Assembly (NCBI GenBank): GCA_031253995.1
Contig: JAIRVG010000058.1
Location: forward strand, 1 to 64,000
Direction: 5' to 3'
Source: Paucimonas sp.
Lineage (GTDB): Bacteria > Pseudomonadota > Gammaproteobacteria > Pseudomonadales > Pseudomonadaceae
DNA: 64,000 bases
Shown here one piece after another: positions 25,933 to 36,513 of the stretch (position 1 is its first letter; the number at the start of each line of letters is the position of its first letter). A model generated the notes under the pieces. It worked only from the letters and a program-made list of their open reading frames with translations. It ran no database searches and was not told the origin of the DNA. A program made the position numbers and the translations under genes.

Positions 25933-26655
25933 GTCATTACCTTTTTGTTCAAGTGGACACGGGCATTGCGCTGTAACCGGCATTCCAGAGCGGCTGATAG
26001 CCCTTCTGAAACCTTCTTCGGCGACAGCCAACGACACCGCGCAGGGTCGTCGCGAGCGAACGGATACGAACGCCGGCTGGCGAAAAAAGGCGCAACTATT
26101 CAGGGGGGAAGGGGCCAGGTCTAATGCCGTAAACGAGTAGCCCATGCCGAATCGGCATGACTTTTTGGCCGAAAAACGGGCGTCTCAAGGGGTTGGGAAA
26201 GCGTCGTTCGGAATTCCGAATAGGACCGATCCGCCATATTTCGGCCGATTCACAGGGTAGTCCGGCCGACGAAAGTGTCAGTGTTCGACAATCCGAATGG
26301 GTAGAAAATGGCCATCGGCGCGTCAGAAAAAGCGCGAAAAAAATTTCCCGGACGGACGAATGGGTGGCCGATTTGCCACCTGTCGGAAGAAAGGGAGGGA
26401 AAGATGCTGCCGGGAGGGTCCGTTCAAGTCGCCCCGTTTCCAGAACACCTGACAGACCCGTTCCCGGCATTGCTTGCCTGACCCGGCCCTCATCGGAGGC
26501 ACTCCTTGTACCCCTAGGCCCCTCCGATCTTGCAACAATCAGAGCGGCCCGGCCCCTTGGTCATGCGGTCACCTTCCTCGGGTGGCCGCAGCATGGAAGC
26601 CTGAACGGCGAAAAAGTTCAGCTTCCGCTAGAGCACCGTTGCGCCCGGCGGCGCC
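25933..26655 (-). promoter_or_regulatory. 723-base leader of gltP with Crc/Hfq-type motif, palindrome and hairpin
   Basis: No gene is supported here on either strand. Nearest the start, AACAAAAA (25949-25942 on the minus strand) matches AANAANAA and overlaps the ribosome site. At 26143-26159 CATGCCG/CGGCATG forms a tight hairpin with a 3-base loop, followed on the plus strand by CTTTTT. TTCGGAATTCCGAA (26207-26220) is a perfect 14-base palindrome. Several TCCGAAT-like half-sites follow. I found no credible sigma-54 promoter on the minus strand. Confidence 0.5.
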
Positions 26656-27126
26656 TCAGTACCAGTTCGGATCACGTTTGAGCTGCTCCCTGAGCATGGC
26701 CTGCATGCCTTCGTCGGGCTTGCCGATCCAGCGGTAGTCGGCATGACGGGTCGGCGACTTGTCGCCAGGCAACCCTTCGGGCACCTCCACCAACATCCCG
26801 TAAGCCTCGTCCTTGTCCCAGCTGAACGCCACGATCAGGCGCTTGTTCAGGCATTTGCCGGCGCTTTCACAGACCGGTCCTACCAGATACTTGTCGCCGT
26901 CTTCCTCGACCGCAGACATCTGCTGTTCGGAAACGCCGCTCAGGTTGATCACCCAATCCGGCAGGCGTTCCTCTTTCTCGACCACGTCTTGCCAGGTTTC
27001 CCGATACTCGGGGTCCGAGCCGAGCAACTCGGTGGCCCGGACCTGGCCATCATTGGCCGCCATTGCCGCCGAACCGCCGCCCAGCAACAGGGCGACGGCC
27101 AGGGCGTTGCGTATCACGCCTTTCAT
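26656..27126 (-). CDS. ivy: inhibitor of vertebrate lysozyme (Ivy) family protein
   Basis: A 156-residue periplasmic protein. A signal peptide (MKGVIRNALAVALLLGGGSA, cleaved near AMA-AN) precedes the Ivy domain. The inhibitory loop is a disulfide loop C-x5-C (CESAGKC), shorter in identity to the CKPHDC loop of E. coli Ivy but in the same place, before the beta strands LIVAFSWDKDEAYGMLVEVP. It protects the wall from C-type lysozymes or restrains the cell's own lytic enzymes. Its position next to algB resembles PA5481 (Ivyp2). Starts 4 bases after the UPF0391 stop, so they are cotranscribed. Confidence 0.82.
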   Translation of the reverse strand: MKGVIRNALAVALLLGGGSAAMAANDGQVRATELLGSDPEYRETWQDVVEKEERLPDWVINLSGVSEQQMSAVEEDGDKYLVGPVCESAGKCLNKRLIVAFSWDKDEAYGMLVEVPEGLPGDKSPTRHADYRWIGKPDEGMQAMLREQLKRDPNWY

Positions 27127-27130
27127 TGAC

Positions 27131-27295
27131 TCAGCCTCGACCGCGACGACCAAAGAAGAAGGAAGCCACGAACAGCACCAGGAAGATAATGAAGAGGATC
27201 TTCGCGATACCGGTAGCGGCGCCGGCGATACCACCGAAGCCCAGCACGGCAGCGACAATGGCGATGATCAGGAAGGTGATGGCCCAACTCAACAT
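27131..27295 (-). CDS. UPF0391/DUF1328 small membrane protein
   Basis: A 54-residue membrane protein. It starts MLSWAITFLIIAIVAAVLGF and continues GGIAGAATGIAKILFIIFL, ending in an FFFGRRGRG-type tail: two hydrophobic helices around a glycine-rich turn, the exact DUF1328 pattern. GGAG lies 7 bases upstream of the ATG. Function unknown; members are often induced by envelope stress. Middle gene of a three-gene minus-strand unit with the 90-residue membrane protein and Ivy. Confidence 0.9.
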   Translation of the reverse strand: MLSWAITFLIIAIVAAVLGFGGIAGAATGIAKILFIIFLVLFVASFFFGRRGRG

Positions 27296-27334
27296 GGTGA
27301 TTCTCCTTCTGTTTTGGAAAAGGTCCGCACTCGT

Positions 27335-27607
27335 CTAGAACACCCAGCGTTCGACCGGCGCGGTTTCCTGCGCGGTGGCGGCGGGCAGCGCCCGGGAGCG
27401 CATGACGGGAGCGGTTGGCAACGGCATGGCACGGCTTTCATGAATGCGCGCGACCTGGGTAGCGAGCTGGCTGTCGACCTGATGCGCCTGCCAGGCGTGG
27501 TGCAATTGCCCGGCAACCAGTGTCAACAGCAACGCCAGGACCAGAAACAGCGCCTGACGCAAATGATGTGGCGATATAAGCACCAGGGCGGCGGGGGTAC
27601 TTTTCAT
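27335..27607 (-). CDS. small membrane protein of unknown function
   Basis: A 90-residue protein not recognised as a known family. One strong membrane helix (about 19-35, ALFLVLALLLTLVAGQL) follows a short basic N-terminus. The rest (about 36-90) is a polar, proline- and alanine-rich periplasmic tail. It is the first gene of the unit leading to UPF0391 and ivy, and is divergent from algB. Inverted repeats lie in its promoter region. Confidence 0.65.
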   Translation of the reverse strand: MKSTPAALVLISPHHLRQALFLVLALLLTLVAGQLHHAWQAHQVDSQLATQVARIHESRAMPLPTAPVMRSRALPAATAQETAPVERWVF

Positions 27608-27931
27608 GTGCCGGGCTCCTCTTGCTGCATCTTGTTATGACCTGGAAGGGTCATTGCAGCCTGCATGCCAGCCTTTAACGATTGGATTTATCGTTATAAA
27701 TCAATGACTTATATACTCGCGAGAAAGCGACCGGGGCGCATCCTGCACGATGCCCCCTCGTGCGGTCGTGCGTTTTGCATGACGCGTGACGGTTTTTCCG
27801 CGTCAAAAACCCCGACAGACGGTCGAAAACCGCGAGCTAGCATGCAAGGGAAGGAATGAATCAGAATCAACCATGCAACTTGCCCGATTTTTCCGACACT
27901 AACCAAGATAATTCCTAAGGAGCGCAGGAAA
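27608..27931. promoter_or_regulatory. divergent control region between the ivy unit and algB
   Basis: The 324 bases hold no supported gene. Two inverted repeats stand out: TGACC-N6-GGTCA (27638-27653) near the ivy-side start and AACGAT-N7-ATCGTT (27677-27695). An AT-rich tract (TTATAAATCAATGACTTATA) follows. AGGAG lies before the algB start (AAGGAGCGCAGGAAAATG). A possible AACTT element at about 27880 lacks a convincing AlgU -10. Confidence 0.5.
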
Positions 27932-29274
<1,343 letters not shown>

Positions 29275-29278
<4 letters not shown>

Positions 29279-31062
29279 AGTGGGCGATGAAGCTGCGGAC
29301 ACGGCTCTTCCTCAGCATTTCGGCGCTGATGACCGTGGCCTTGCTTGGCCTGCTGCTGAGCCTGGTCAGCGTCCAGCAGATGGCCAGTTCGCAGCAGGCG
29401 CTGATCCGCGACAACGCCTTCGTCCTCGACATGGGCCTGAAGCTGCGGCAGAACCTCAGCGAGCAGCTGACCCAGATCCTCGATGATGGCGCCAACCCGC
29501 AGACCCTTGCCGAGCTGCAGGCGCATTTCCAGCAACTGCTCGACGAGGGTTTGCGCCAGGAGCAGGAGACCGAGGGCCGCGACGACTTCTCCCGGGCCAA
29601 CGGCGAGTTTCAGAACTTTCTGCAGCGCCTGCAGGAAACCCGTAACCCGGCCCTCAGCCTTGGCCTCGACGAGCCCTTGGGCCAGTCGTTCAGCGCCCTG
29701 CGTGGCATCCTGATCGACTCGCACAAACAGGCCGTGGAGCAGATCCGCACGGCCGAAAAGGTCTCCCGTGATCGCGCGGTGCTGATGTCCGGCGTGCTCG
29801 GGCTGGTGGGCCTGGCGGTGCTGGCCCTGGGCTTTCTCACCGCCCACGGTATCGCCCGGCGCTTCGGCCAGCCGATCGAAGCCCTGGCCAGCGCCGCCGA
29901 CCAGGTCGGTCTGGGCAATTTCGACGTGACCCTGCCAGTCACCTCGGCACTGGAAATCAACCAGCTGACCAAGCGCTTCGGGCTGATGGCCGAGGCGCTA
30001 CGCGAACACCAGGCAACCAATATCGACGAACTGCTGGCCGGCCAGCAGCGCCTGCAGGCGGTGCTCGACAGCATCGACGACGGCCTGCTGATCATCGACC
30101 GCCAGGGGCGCCTGGAGCACCTCAACCCGGTAGCTCAGCGCCAGCTGGGCTGGGACGACTCGCGCGCCGGCAACCGCCTTGGCGAAGCCCTGCAACGTCC
30201 CGAGCTGGACCAGCAGCTGCACCTGGTCCTACGGGGCGGCAACCTGGAGCGGGTGCCGGAAGACCTGCACCTGGAGATTGACAAGGAAAATCGCGTCCTC
30301 ACCTACAGCCTGACCCCGGTGTGCCGTACAGACGGGCAGATCCTCGGCGCGGTAATGGTGCTGCACGACGTGACCGAGCAGCGCGCCTTCGAGCGGGTGC
30401 GCAGCGAATTCGTCCTGCGCGCCTCCCATGAGTTGCGCACGCCGGTCACCGGCATGCACATGGCCTTCGGCCTGCTGCGCGAACGGGTCAAGTTCCCCGA
30501 GCAATCCCGGGAAGGCGATCTGCTGGACACCATCGGCGAAGAAATGCAGCGCCTGACCCAACTGATCAACGACCTGCTCAACTTTTCCCGTTACCAGAGC
30601 GGCCAGCAGAAGCTGGATCGCAGCGTCTGCGCCCTCGACGACCTGCTGGAACGCGCCCGGAGCCGGCATGCCGACACCGCTGCGGCCAAGCAGGTCGAGC
30701 TGCTGCTGGAGCTGGGCTCGCCACTACCGCGGATCCAGGCGGATATCGCCCAGCTCGACCGGGTGCTCGACAACCTGCTGGACAACGCCATCCGCCATAC
30801 CGGCAGCGGCGGGCGCATTCGCCTGCAGGCACGGCGCCATGGCGAGCGGGTGATCGTCAGCGTGGAAGACAGCGGCGAAGGCATCGCCTACAGCCAGCAG
30901 GGACGGATCTTCGAACCTTTCGTCCAGGTCGGACGCAAGAAAGGCGGGGCGGGGTTGGGGCTGGCGTTGTGCAAGGAGATCGTGCAACTGCACGGGGGGC
31001 GCATGGGGGTGTATTCGCGACCGGAGCAGGGTACCCAGTTCTACATGGCGCTGCCGGTCTGA
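29275..31062 (+). CDS. kinB: sensor histidine kinase KinB
   Basis: A 595-residue inner-membrane sensor kinase, the same length as P. aeruginosa KinB. Two helices (about 7-27 and 165-185) bracket a helical periplasmic sensor. HAMP follows (RFGQPIEALASAADQVG), then a PAS domain (VLDSIDDGLLIIDRQGRLEHLNP). HisKA has RASHELRTPVTGM with H385. The ATPase has NLLDNAIRHT (N box), DSGEG (G1) and GGAGLGLALCKEIVQLHGG (G2). It controls the phosphorylation of AlgB; in P. aeruginosa it acts largely as a phosphatase. Translationally coupled to algB by a 4-base overlap. Confidence 0.96.
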
Positions 31063-31089
31063 GGTCTACTGAACAGGGTCCGTGTCCAG

Positions 31090-32709
31090 TCAGGCCTCGT
31101 CATCAATGCGCCGCGGCCCGCGTCGTCGGCCGCGGGTAATCAGCTCGACGAACTGCCGCGCATTCAGCGGATGGGCGAACAGCCAGCCCTGGCCATAGTT
31201 GACCCCTTCGCTGTTGAGCAGCAGGGCCTGGTCCTCGTACTCGATGCCTTCGGCGATCACCCGCAGCTGCAGGGCATGGGCCATGCGGATGATATGCGGG
31301 GCCACGCCGCTGCTGGCGGCATCATGGCCAAGGGCATCGATGAACGCCTTGTCGATCTTCAGGCAGTCCACCGGCAGCGTCTGCAGGTAGGCGAGGCTGC
31401 AATAGCCGGTGCCGAAATCGTCGATCAACACCTGATGCCCCATCGACCGCAGCGCCTGGAGGTTGTCCCGGGCCACCACCACGTCGATCAGCCCGCGCTC
31501 GGTGACCTCGAAGGCGATCTGGCTGGCCGCCACATGGTGGGTGGTCAGCAACCGTTCCGCGACTCGGCCGATACGCGGCACCATCACATCGCAGGCAGCC
31601 AGGTTCACCGAGATGTACAGCTGCGGATTGGCCCGCAGCAACTGGCCCAGCTGGTCGAACACCCGCTGCAGGACGAAGTCGGTGATCTGGCGGATCTGCC
31701 CGGTGTTTTCCGCCAGCGGGATGAACAGGTCCGGGCTGGTCAGGGTGCCGTCCGGCCGTCGCCAGCGCACCAGGGCTTCGGCACCGACACAGCGGCGGCT
31801 GTTCAGCTCGAAGATCGGCTGGTAGAGCACCTGCAATTCGCCGCGGCGCAGCGCCCCCTGCAATTCCGAACTCATCGAGCGGCTCTGCTGCACCAGTTGC
31901 AGTACTGCCCAGCCAATGCACCAGGCCAGCAACAGGCTGCCGGGGAACAGCAGCCAGAGCATGCCGTTCAGCTTCAGCGGCTGGGTGCTGCGCGGGGCGA
32001 TCAGCACCAGCTGATAGTCCGGGGATCGGGTTGGCATGCGATAGAGCAGGCGGTCTGGCAGCTCGATCAGCGCGTCGCGGCTCGCAGGGGGCCAGTTGAT
32101 TCCCATTGGCGGCCACTGTTGCAGCGCGCCCAGTACCGGTACGGCGCGGCTTCCGTGGTCGAGCACCACCAGCAGGCTGCCGCCGGCAGGCAGGTCGACC
32201 ACATCGGTCAGGTGCCCGCGCGAGGTGGAGACGCGGAAGGGGCCGCGCCCGAGAATCAGGGCTGCACGATTGTCGTCGGGCTCGGTGCTGGTGTTCAGCC
32301 AGTAGCTGTAGGTAGGTCCGCGGATATCCGGCGGCGGCAGGGATTCGAAGGTACGGTCGCCGAGGCGGCTGGAGCAGGCCTGCTGATCGTCCCGGTAGGC
32401 CGCTTCGTATACGAAGCGGTTGTTGAAGGCTACCTGCTGCAGGGCCGAGATCATTTCGAAGCTGCAACCGCGTATGGACTGGGCCTCAAGCTGGTCGACG
32501 CCCTCGCGCAGCTGGCCGAAGATCTGTTCCAGACGCTCCAGGAAGCGCTCGCCGCGGGCGTTCATCTGCTCGCTTTCGTTGACCTGCACCTGGTGCATCG
32601 CCACGCCGAGACTGCCTAGCAAAAGCAAAATGGCGCTCGCCGAGGCTGCCAGCGTTGCCAGGAGCCAGGGTCGATATAACAGGCCGCGCAGCAGCTGGGC
32701 AGGTGACAT
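31090..32709 (-). CDS. EAL-domain c-di-GMP phosphodiesterase with CSS periplasmic sensor
   Basis: A 539-residue membrane protein. Two membrane helices (about 13-35 and 245-265) flank a periplasmic CSS-motif domain with IRGCSF and QQACSSRLGD, cysteines that in PdeC-type proteins sense DsbA-linked redox state. The C-terminal EAL domain is intact: GAEALVRWRRP, DDFGTGYCSLAYLQTLPVDCLKID. It degrades c-di-GMP. ATG 32709 is used; a TTG at 32745 would add 12 residues. It converges on kinB with 27 bases between stops. PdeC/PdeB-like; target process unknown. Confidence 0.88.
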   Translation of the reverse strand: MSPAQLLRGLLYRPWLLATLAASASAILLLLGSLGVAMHQVQVNESEQMNARGERFLERLEQIFGQLREGVDQLEAQSIRGCSFEMISALQQVAFNNRFVYEAAYRDDQQACSSRLGDRTFESLPPPDIRGPTYSYWLNTSTEPDDNRAALILGRGPFRVSTSRGHLTDVVDLPAGGSLLVVLDHGSRAVPVLGALQQWPPMGINWPPASRDALIELPDRLLYRMPTRSPDYQLVLIAPRSTQPLKLNGMLWLLFPGSLLLAWCIGWAVLQLVQQSRSMSSELQGALRRGELQVLYQPIFELNSRRCVGAEALVRWRRPDGTLTSPDLFIPLAENTGQIRQITDFVLQRVFDQLGQLLRANPQLYISVNLAACDVMVPRIGRVAERLLTTHHVAASQIAFEVTERGLIDVVVARDNLQALRSMGHQVLIDDFGTGYCSLAYLQTLPVDCLKIDKAFIDALGHDAASSGVAPHIIRMAHALQLRVIAEGIEYEDQALLLNSEGVNYGQGWLFAHPLNARQFVELITRGRRRGPRRIDDEA

Positions 32710-32807
32710 CGGAAATATCCCGTTGAATACCTTGAGGTATAGCAATTACCACGGGATTCAGCCTGGCCGTTTGGCGGTGTGATCGCAGCGCGCGAGGATT
32801 CGCGCGG

Positions 32808-33593
32808 TCAGCGGGCGTTGTTGAGCACTTGCAGCATCGCAGCCGTCTGCGCATCCGGCTGCCCATCGAAGCGCTGCGGGCGGAAGCGCATCTGGAACGC
32901 GGCGATGACATGGCGGGTGGCCACGTCGTAGACCCCCGTCTGCTCGATGGCGTAGCCGAACCGCGCCAGTTGCTGCTGGTACCAGGTGATGCTCGGCGGA
33001 TTGACCGCGAACCGCGCCTGATGCTGCGCCACTGCCCGTGCGTCGGGCCATATGCCCAGGCCTTCGTCCGCCAGGCGCTTCCAGGGGAACATCGGTCCCG
33101 GGTCGAGCTTGCGCAGCGGCGCGATATCGCTGTGGCCGATGATGTGCCGCGGCTGGATGTTGTTGCGCTTGGCGATGTCCTTGAGCAGCAGGATCAGCGA
33201 CTGCACCTGGGCTTCGCTGTAGGGGTGCCAGAGGCGGCCGGTGGGGGTATCGGTGTAGCCGGGGTTGACGATCTCGATGCCGATCGACGTCGAGTTCAGC
33301 CAGGTCCGGCCTTCCCACTGGCTCTCGCCGGCATGCCAGGCCCGGCGGTTTTCATCCACCAGTTGATAGACGGTGCCGTCGCGATCGTCGCCGATCAGGT
33401 AGTGACTGCTCACCTCGCCATGGGTCAGCAAGGCCAGCGAGCGCTCCAGCGAGGCATTGGTGTAGTGCAGGATGACGAACTGGATGCGGCTGTCCTGGTT
33501 GGCCGAGGTGTGGCTGCGGTCCAACCGCAGTTGCGGGCCGCTGGTGCAGCCTGCAAGTAGCGCGAGCAGAAGGGCGGAGAGAAACGCTTTCAT
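32808..33593 (-). CDS. ampDh2: N-acetylmuramoyl-L-alanine amidase, AmpDh2-like lipoprotein
   Basis: A 261-residue lipoprotein. The lipobox LLAGC puts the lipidated cysteine at 16. The amidase_2 domain shows zinc ligands in FVILHYT (His), IIGHSDIAP (His) and KLDPGPMFPW (Asp). A C-terminal peptidoglycan-binding domain follows (FGYAIEQTGVYDVATRHVIAAFQ). It cleaves the bond between MurNAc and the peptide in the periplasm, recycling wall fragments and shaping ampC induction. The place next to kinB fits PA5485 (AmpDh2). ATG 33593 starts a proper lipoprotein signal. Confidence 0.9.
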   Translation of the reverse strand: MKAFLSALLLALLAGCTSGPQLRLDRSHTSANQDSRIQFVILHYTNASLERSLALLTHGEVSSHYLIGDDRDGTVYQLVDENRRAWHAGESQWEGRTWLNSTSIGIEIVNPGYTDTPTGRLWHPYSEAQVQSLILLLKDIAKRNNIQPRHIIGHSDIAPLRKLDPGPMFPWKRLADEGLGIWPDARAVAQHQARFAVNPPSITWYQQQLARFGYAIEQTGVYDVATRHVIAAFQMRFRPQRFDGQPDAQTAAMLQVLNNAR

Positions 33594-33648
33594 GAAGAAG
33601 GGGCGACGCCTGGGAAGTCTGTAATGCAATAGCATAACGTACCTCGGA

Positions 33649-35631
33649 TCAGGCCGCGCCCCCCTGTTCGACGCGGTTGCGCCCGAGGTGCTTGGCCCGG
33701 TACAGGGCTTCGTCGGCGCGCTTGAGCACTGCATCGCTGCGCTCGCCAGGGCGGAACGCGGTGACGCCCACCGACAGGGTGATGGTGACCCGCTCGCCCT
33801 TGAAGTGGAACGGACAGGCTTCCACCGCCGCGCGCAGGCTCTCCGCCAACTGTAGACCACCGGCAAGCGGCGTCTGCGGAATCAGCAGGACGAATTCCTC
33901 GCCGCCGAAGCGGGCCATGAAGTCCCGGACGCGCAGGCGCTTGCGCAGTTCGTTGGCGACGATCTTCAGCACCTTGTCGCCGGCCAGGTGGCCGTAGCTG
34001 TCGTTGATGCGCTTGAAGTGATCGAGGTCGAGGATGGCCATCAGCAGGTGGCCGCCCTTTTCCGTCCAGTCGGCCACTTCCAGGTCCAGGCGCTCGGACC
34101 AGGCGGCACGGTTGGGCAGGCCGGTGAGCGGATCGACCAGGGCCTTCTGCCGCTGCTCTTCCAGGTGCTCGCGGTAGCCCTGGGCTTCCTGCTCCATGTG
34201 CGTGACCCGCTCGGACAGGCCCTTGAGGCGGGTGGCCATCTCTTCTTCGCGCTTGTCGCGCTGCTGCTGGTGTTCGTCCATGGTGCCGAGCAGGCCTTCG
34301 AGACGGCCTTCAAGCACATGCTTGAGGCTGTCCAGATCTGCCGCGCCCTGCACGCTGCTGTGCAGGCCATCGACCTGTTCACGCAGCTGGCTGTTGAGGT
34401 CGCGCTCGGCGGACTGGTTGTCGGCGTGGCCTTCGCTGGCCTCGTGCAGGTGGCTCTGGAAGGATTCCAACCGCTCGTTGAGCTGTTGCAGATAGGCTTC
34501 GAACTCATGCTGGCCGCTGTCGGTGATGGCCAACATCAGCACGGCCAGGTCGTCCAGCACCGGCAGCAGCTCGTACCAGTTCAGGCCGTGCTCCAGGCGC
34601 TCGCGCATCGACTCGGCCTGGGGCCGGTGGCGCTCGGGCAGGCTGAGGTCGTCGAGCAGGCCCAGCAGGGTGTCTTCGATATGGGCGGCAACCGAACTGT
34701 AGGTCGGCTCGGTGCCGTCCGGCAGGGAATAGAGCAGCTCTTCCGGGGTCATTTCCGGTTCGCTGGAATCGGCTGCCTCGGGCTCTGGCCCGGGGGTTTC
34801 AGCGACAGGCTCGGCAACCGCTTCGACAGCCTCGGGCTCTGCTTGCGCCTCGACCTTGGGCTCAGGCTCGGCGACGACCTCCACGGCTTCGACCGCAGCA
34901 GGCTCCCCGACCACCGGCTTGACCAGCACCATCGGCTCGGCTTCGACCAGGGCCGGCCCCGCGCGCGGCGCTTCCGGCTCTTGCGTCATCTTCGGCGACG
35001 GGCTCAGCTCGTCCACGTCGGCGATCGGCAGCACCTCGGGCTTGCGTGCCGCCACAGGTGCCGGCGGCTCTGCCACGATGGTTTCCACGGCCGCCTCGGC
35101 AACGGCATCACGCCCGCCGAACAGGCGTTGCAGGAAGCCCGGCCTGGTATGGTCGTCAGGATGGGTCAGGGCGCCGAGGGCCTCGCCCTGCAGCTTGCTC
35201 AGTTCGCTCAGCAGCAGCGGCACCTCCCGCGACTGGCCGGCGCGGGATTCCACCTGCTTGCCGAGCTTCTTCAGGGGCCGCCGCACTTCGCTGGGCAGGG
35301 ACAGCACCTGCAACTGGTTGACCAGCGAGGTCAGCGCAGTGGTCACCTGGGTCACGCGGGTCGCCCGGCGCTGCTCGGAGTCGAGCACGGCTTTTTCGAG
35401 ACGGGGAATCAGGCCGGCGAGGGCGGCGTCCATGTTGTCGGTGCGGATGACGTCGCGCATTTCCTTCATGCACTCGTCCACCACCTTGTCGCTGCCTTCA
35501 GCGGCCAGGGTGCTGCGCACGAGACCACGACGCAACAAGTCGAGCCGGGCCTCCCAACGGCGCTCCAGCTTTTCCTGCTGTTCGATACTCTTGAGGTATT
35601 TCTCTTTCCAGCGCTCTGCTTCGTCGCTCAT
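33649..35631 (-). CDS. dgcH: diguanylate cyclase DgcH
   Basis: A 660-residue cytoplasmic protein with no signal or membrane helix. Residues about 1-130 are charged helices. Residues about 170-300 form a long Pro/Glu/Ala/Val-rich acidic stretch (VEAVEVVAEPEPKVEAQAEP-like). Further helices and a coiled coil (KREEEMATRLKGLSERVTHM) lead into the GGDEF domain. The active site is GGEEF near residue 577, and the inhibitory I-site RVRD precedes it by five residues, so product inhibition is expected. It makes c-di-GMP. The position matches PA5487 in P. aeruginosa. Confidence 0.93.
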   Translation of the reverse strand: MSDEAERWKEKYLKSIEQQEKLERRWEARLDLLRRGLVRSTLAAEGSDKVVDECMKEMRDVIRTDNMDAALAGLIPRLEKAVLDSEQRRATRVTQVTTALTSLVNQLQVLSLPSEVRRPLKKLGKQVESRAGQSREVPLLLSELSKLQGEALGALTHPDDHTRPGFLQRLFGGRDAVAEAAVETIVAEPPAPVAARKPEVLPIADVDELSPSPKMTQEPEAPRAGPALVEAEPMVLVKPVVGEPAAVEAVEVVAEPEPKVEAQAEPEAVEAVAEPVAETPGPEPEAADSSEPEMTPEELLYSLPDGTEPTYSSVAAHIEDTLLGLLDDLSLPERHRPQAESMRERLEHGLNWYELLPVLDDLAVLMLAITDSGQHEFEAYLQQLNERLESFQSHLHEASEGHADNQSAERDLNSQLREQVDGLHSSVQGAADLDSLKHVLEGRLEGLLGTMDEHQQQRDKREEEMATRLKGLSERVTHMEQEAQGYREHLEEQRQKALVDPLTGLPNRAAWSERLDLEVADWTEKGGHLLMAILDLDHFKRINDSYGHLAGDKVLKIVANELRKRLRVRDFMARFGGEEFVLLIPQTPLAGGLQLAESLRAAVEACPFHFKGERVTITLSVGVTAFRPGERSDAVLKRADEALYRAKHLGRNRVEQGGAA

Positions 35632-35646
35632 GCCCGGACCCGCGGA

Positions 35647-36501
35647 CTAACGCAAAACCGGAAGCGTATCCACAGTCAGGGCGTCAGGCAAACGAATCTC
35701 AACTGCCACGGGCAAATGATCGGAAATCGGCTGAGAGAGGACTTCGACGCGTTCCAGCGTCAAGCTCGGGCTGAGCAGAATGTGATCCAGGCAACGTTGC
35801 GGTCGCCAGCTGGGGAAGGTCGCTTCGACCTGCGGCGCGATCAGGCCGAGGTCGCGCAGGGGGGAGTGCTGCAGCAGGTCGGTAGCGTGGGTGTTCATGT
35901 CGCCCATCAGCACCTGGTGCCGGTAGCCGCCGATCAGCTCGCGGATATAGGCCAGCTGCCGGGCGCGGGTCTTGGAACCCAGGGCCAGGTGCATCATCAC
36001 GACCACCAGGGCGTTCTCGCCCTCGCCGAAGCGCACCAGGATCGCGCCACGTCCGGCCGGGCCGGGCAGCGGGTGATCTTCGAGCAATTGCGGCTTCAGG
36101 CGGCTGAGCACGCCGTTGCTGTGCTGGGCGAAACGCCCGAGGTTGCGGTTGAGCTGCTGGTACCAGTAGGGAAAGGCACCGAGATGGGCCAGGTGCTCGA
36201 CCTGGTTGACGTAGCCCGAACGCAGGCTGCCGCCATCGGCTTCCTGCAGGGCCACCAGGTCGAAATCGTTGAGCAGTTGGCCGATCTTCTGCAGGTTGCC
36301 GGAGCGCCCGGTATGCGGCAGCAGGTGCTGCCAGCTGCGGGTCACGTAATGGCGGTAGCGCTCGGTGCTGATGCCGACCTGGATGTTGAAGCTGAGCAGG
36401 CGCAGGCGACCGTCCTGTGGCAGGTTGTCGTCGCCCAGATGGTGCTCGTTGACCCGTGGATCGCACAGGCCGACGACCCGCTCGCTTCTCCAGCGTGCCA
36501 T
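35647..36501 (-). CDS. endonuclease/exonuclease/phosphatase (EEP) superfamily protein
   Basis: A 284-residue metal-dependent phosphodiesterase-like protein. EEP hallmarks are LRLLSFNIQVG (Asn), LVALQEADGG (catalytic Glu), LMGDMNTHATDLL (GDxN) and DHILLSP, then ISDHLPVAVEI (terminal SDH). No signal peptide, so cytoplasmic. Substrate unknown; family members cut DNA, RNA or phospholipid-like compounds. It follows dsbA by 12 bases on the same strand, and dgcH follows it by 15 bases, so the three may be cotranscribed. Confidence 0.87.
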   Translation of the reverse strand: MARWRSERVVGLCDPRVNEHHLGDDNLPQDGRLRLLSFNIQVGISTERYRHYVTRSWQHLLPHTGRSGNLQKIGQLLNDFDLVALQEADGGSLRSGYVNQVEHLAHLGAFPYWYQQLNRNLGRFAQHSNGVLSRLKPQLLEDHPLPGPAGRGAILVRFGEGENALVVVMMHLALGSKTRARQLAYIRELIGGYRHQVLMGDMNTHATDLLQHSPLRDLGLIAPQVEATFPSWRPQRCLDHILLSPSLTLERVEVLSQPISDHLPVAVEIRLPDALTVDTLPVLR

Positions 36502-36513
36502 GGCGATCGCCGC

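Noticed and set aside
25933..26655. Sigma-54 promoter for gltP, as for dctA
   Set aside because: No minus-strand GG-N10-GC pair with acceptable flanks was found.
27665..27859. A 64-residue frame ahead of algB
   Set aside because: No ribosome site, no recognisable sequence and overlaps the inverted repeats of the control region.
27880..27912. AlgU promoter for algB
   Set aside because: CAACTT at about 27880 resembles the -35, but no TCTGA-like -10 stands at 16-17 bases.
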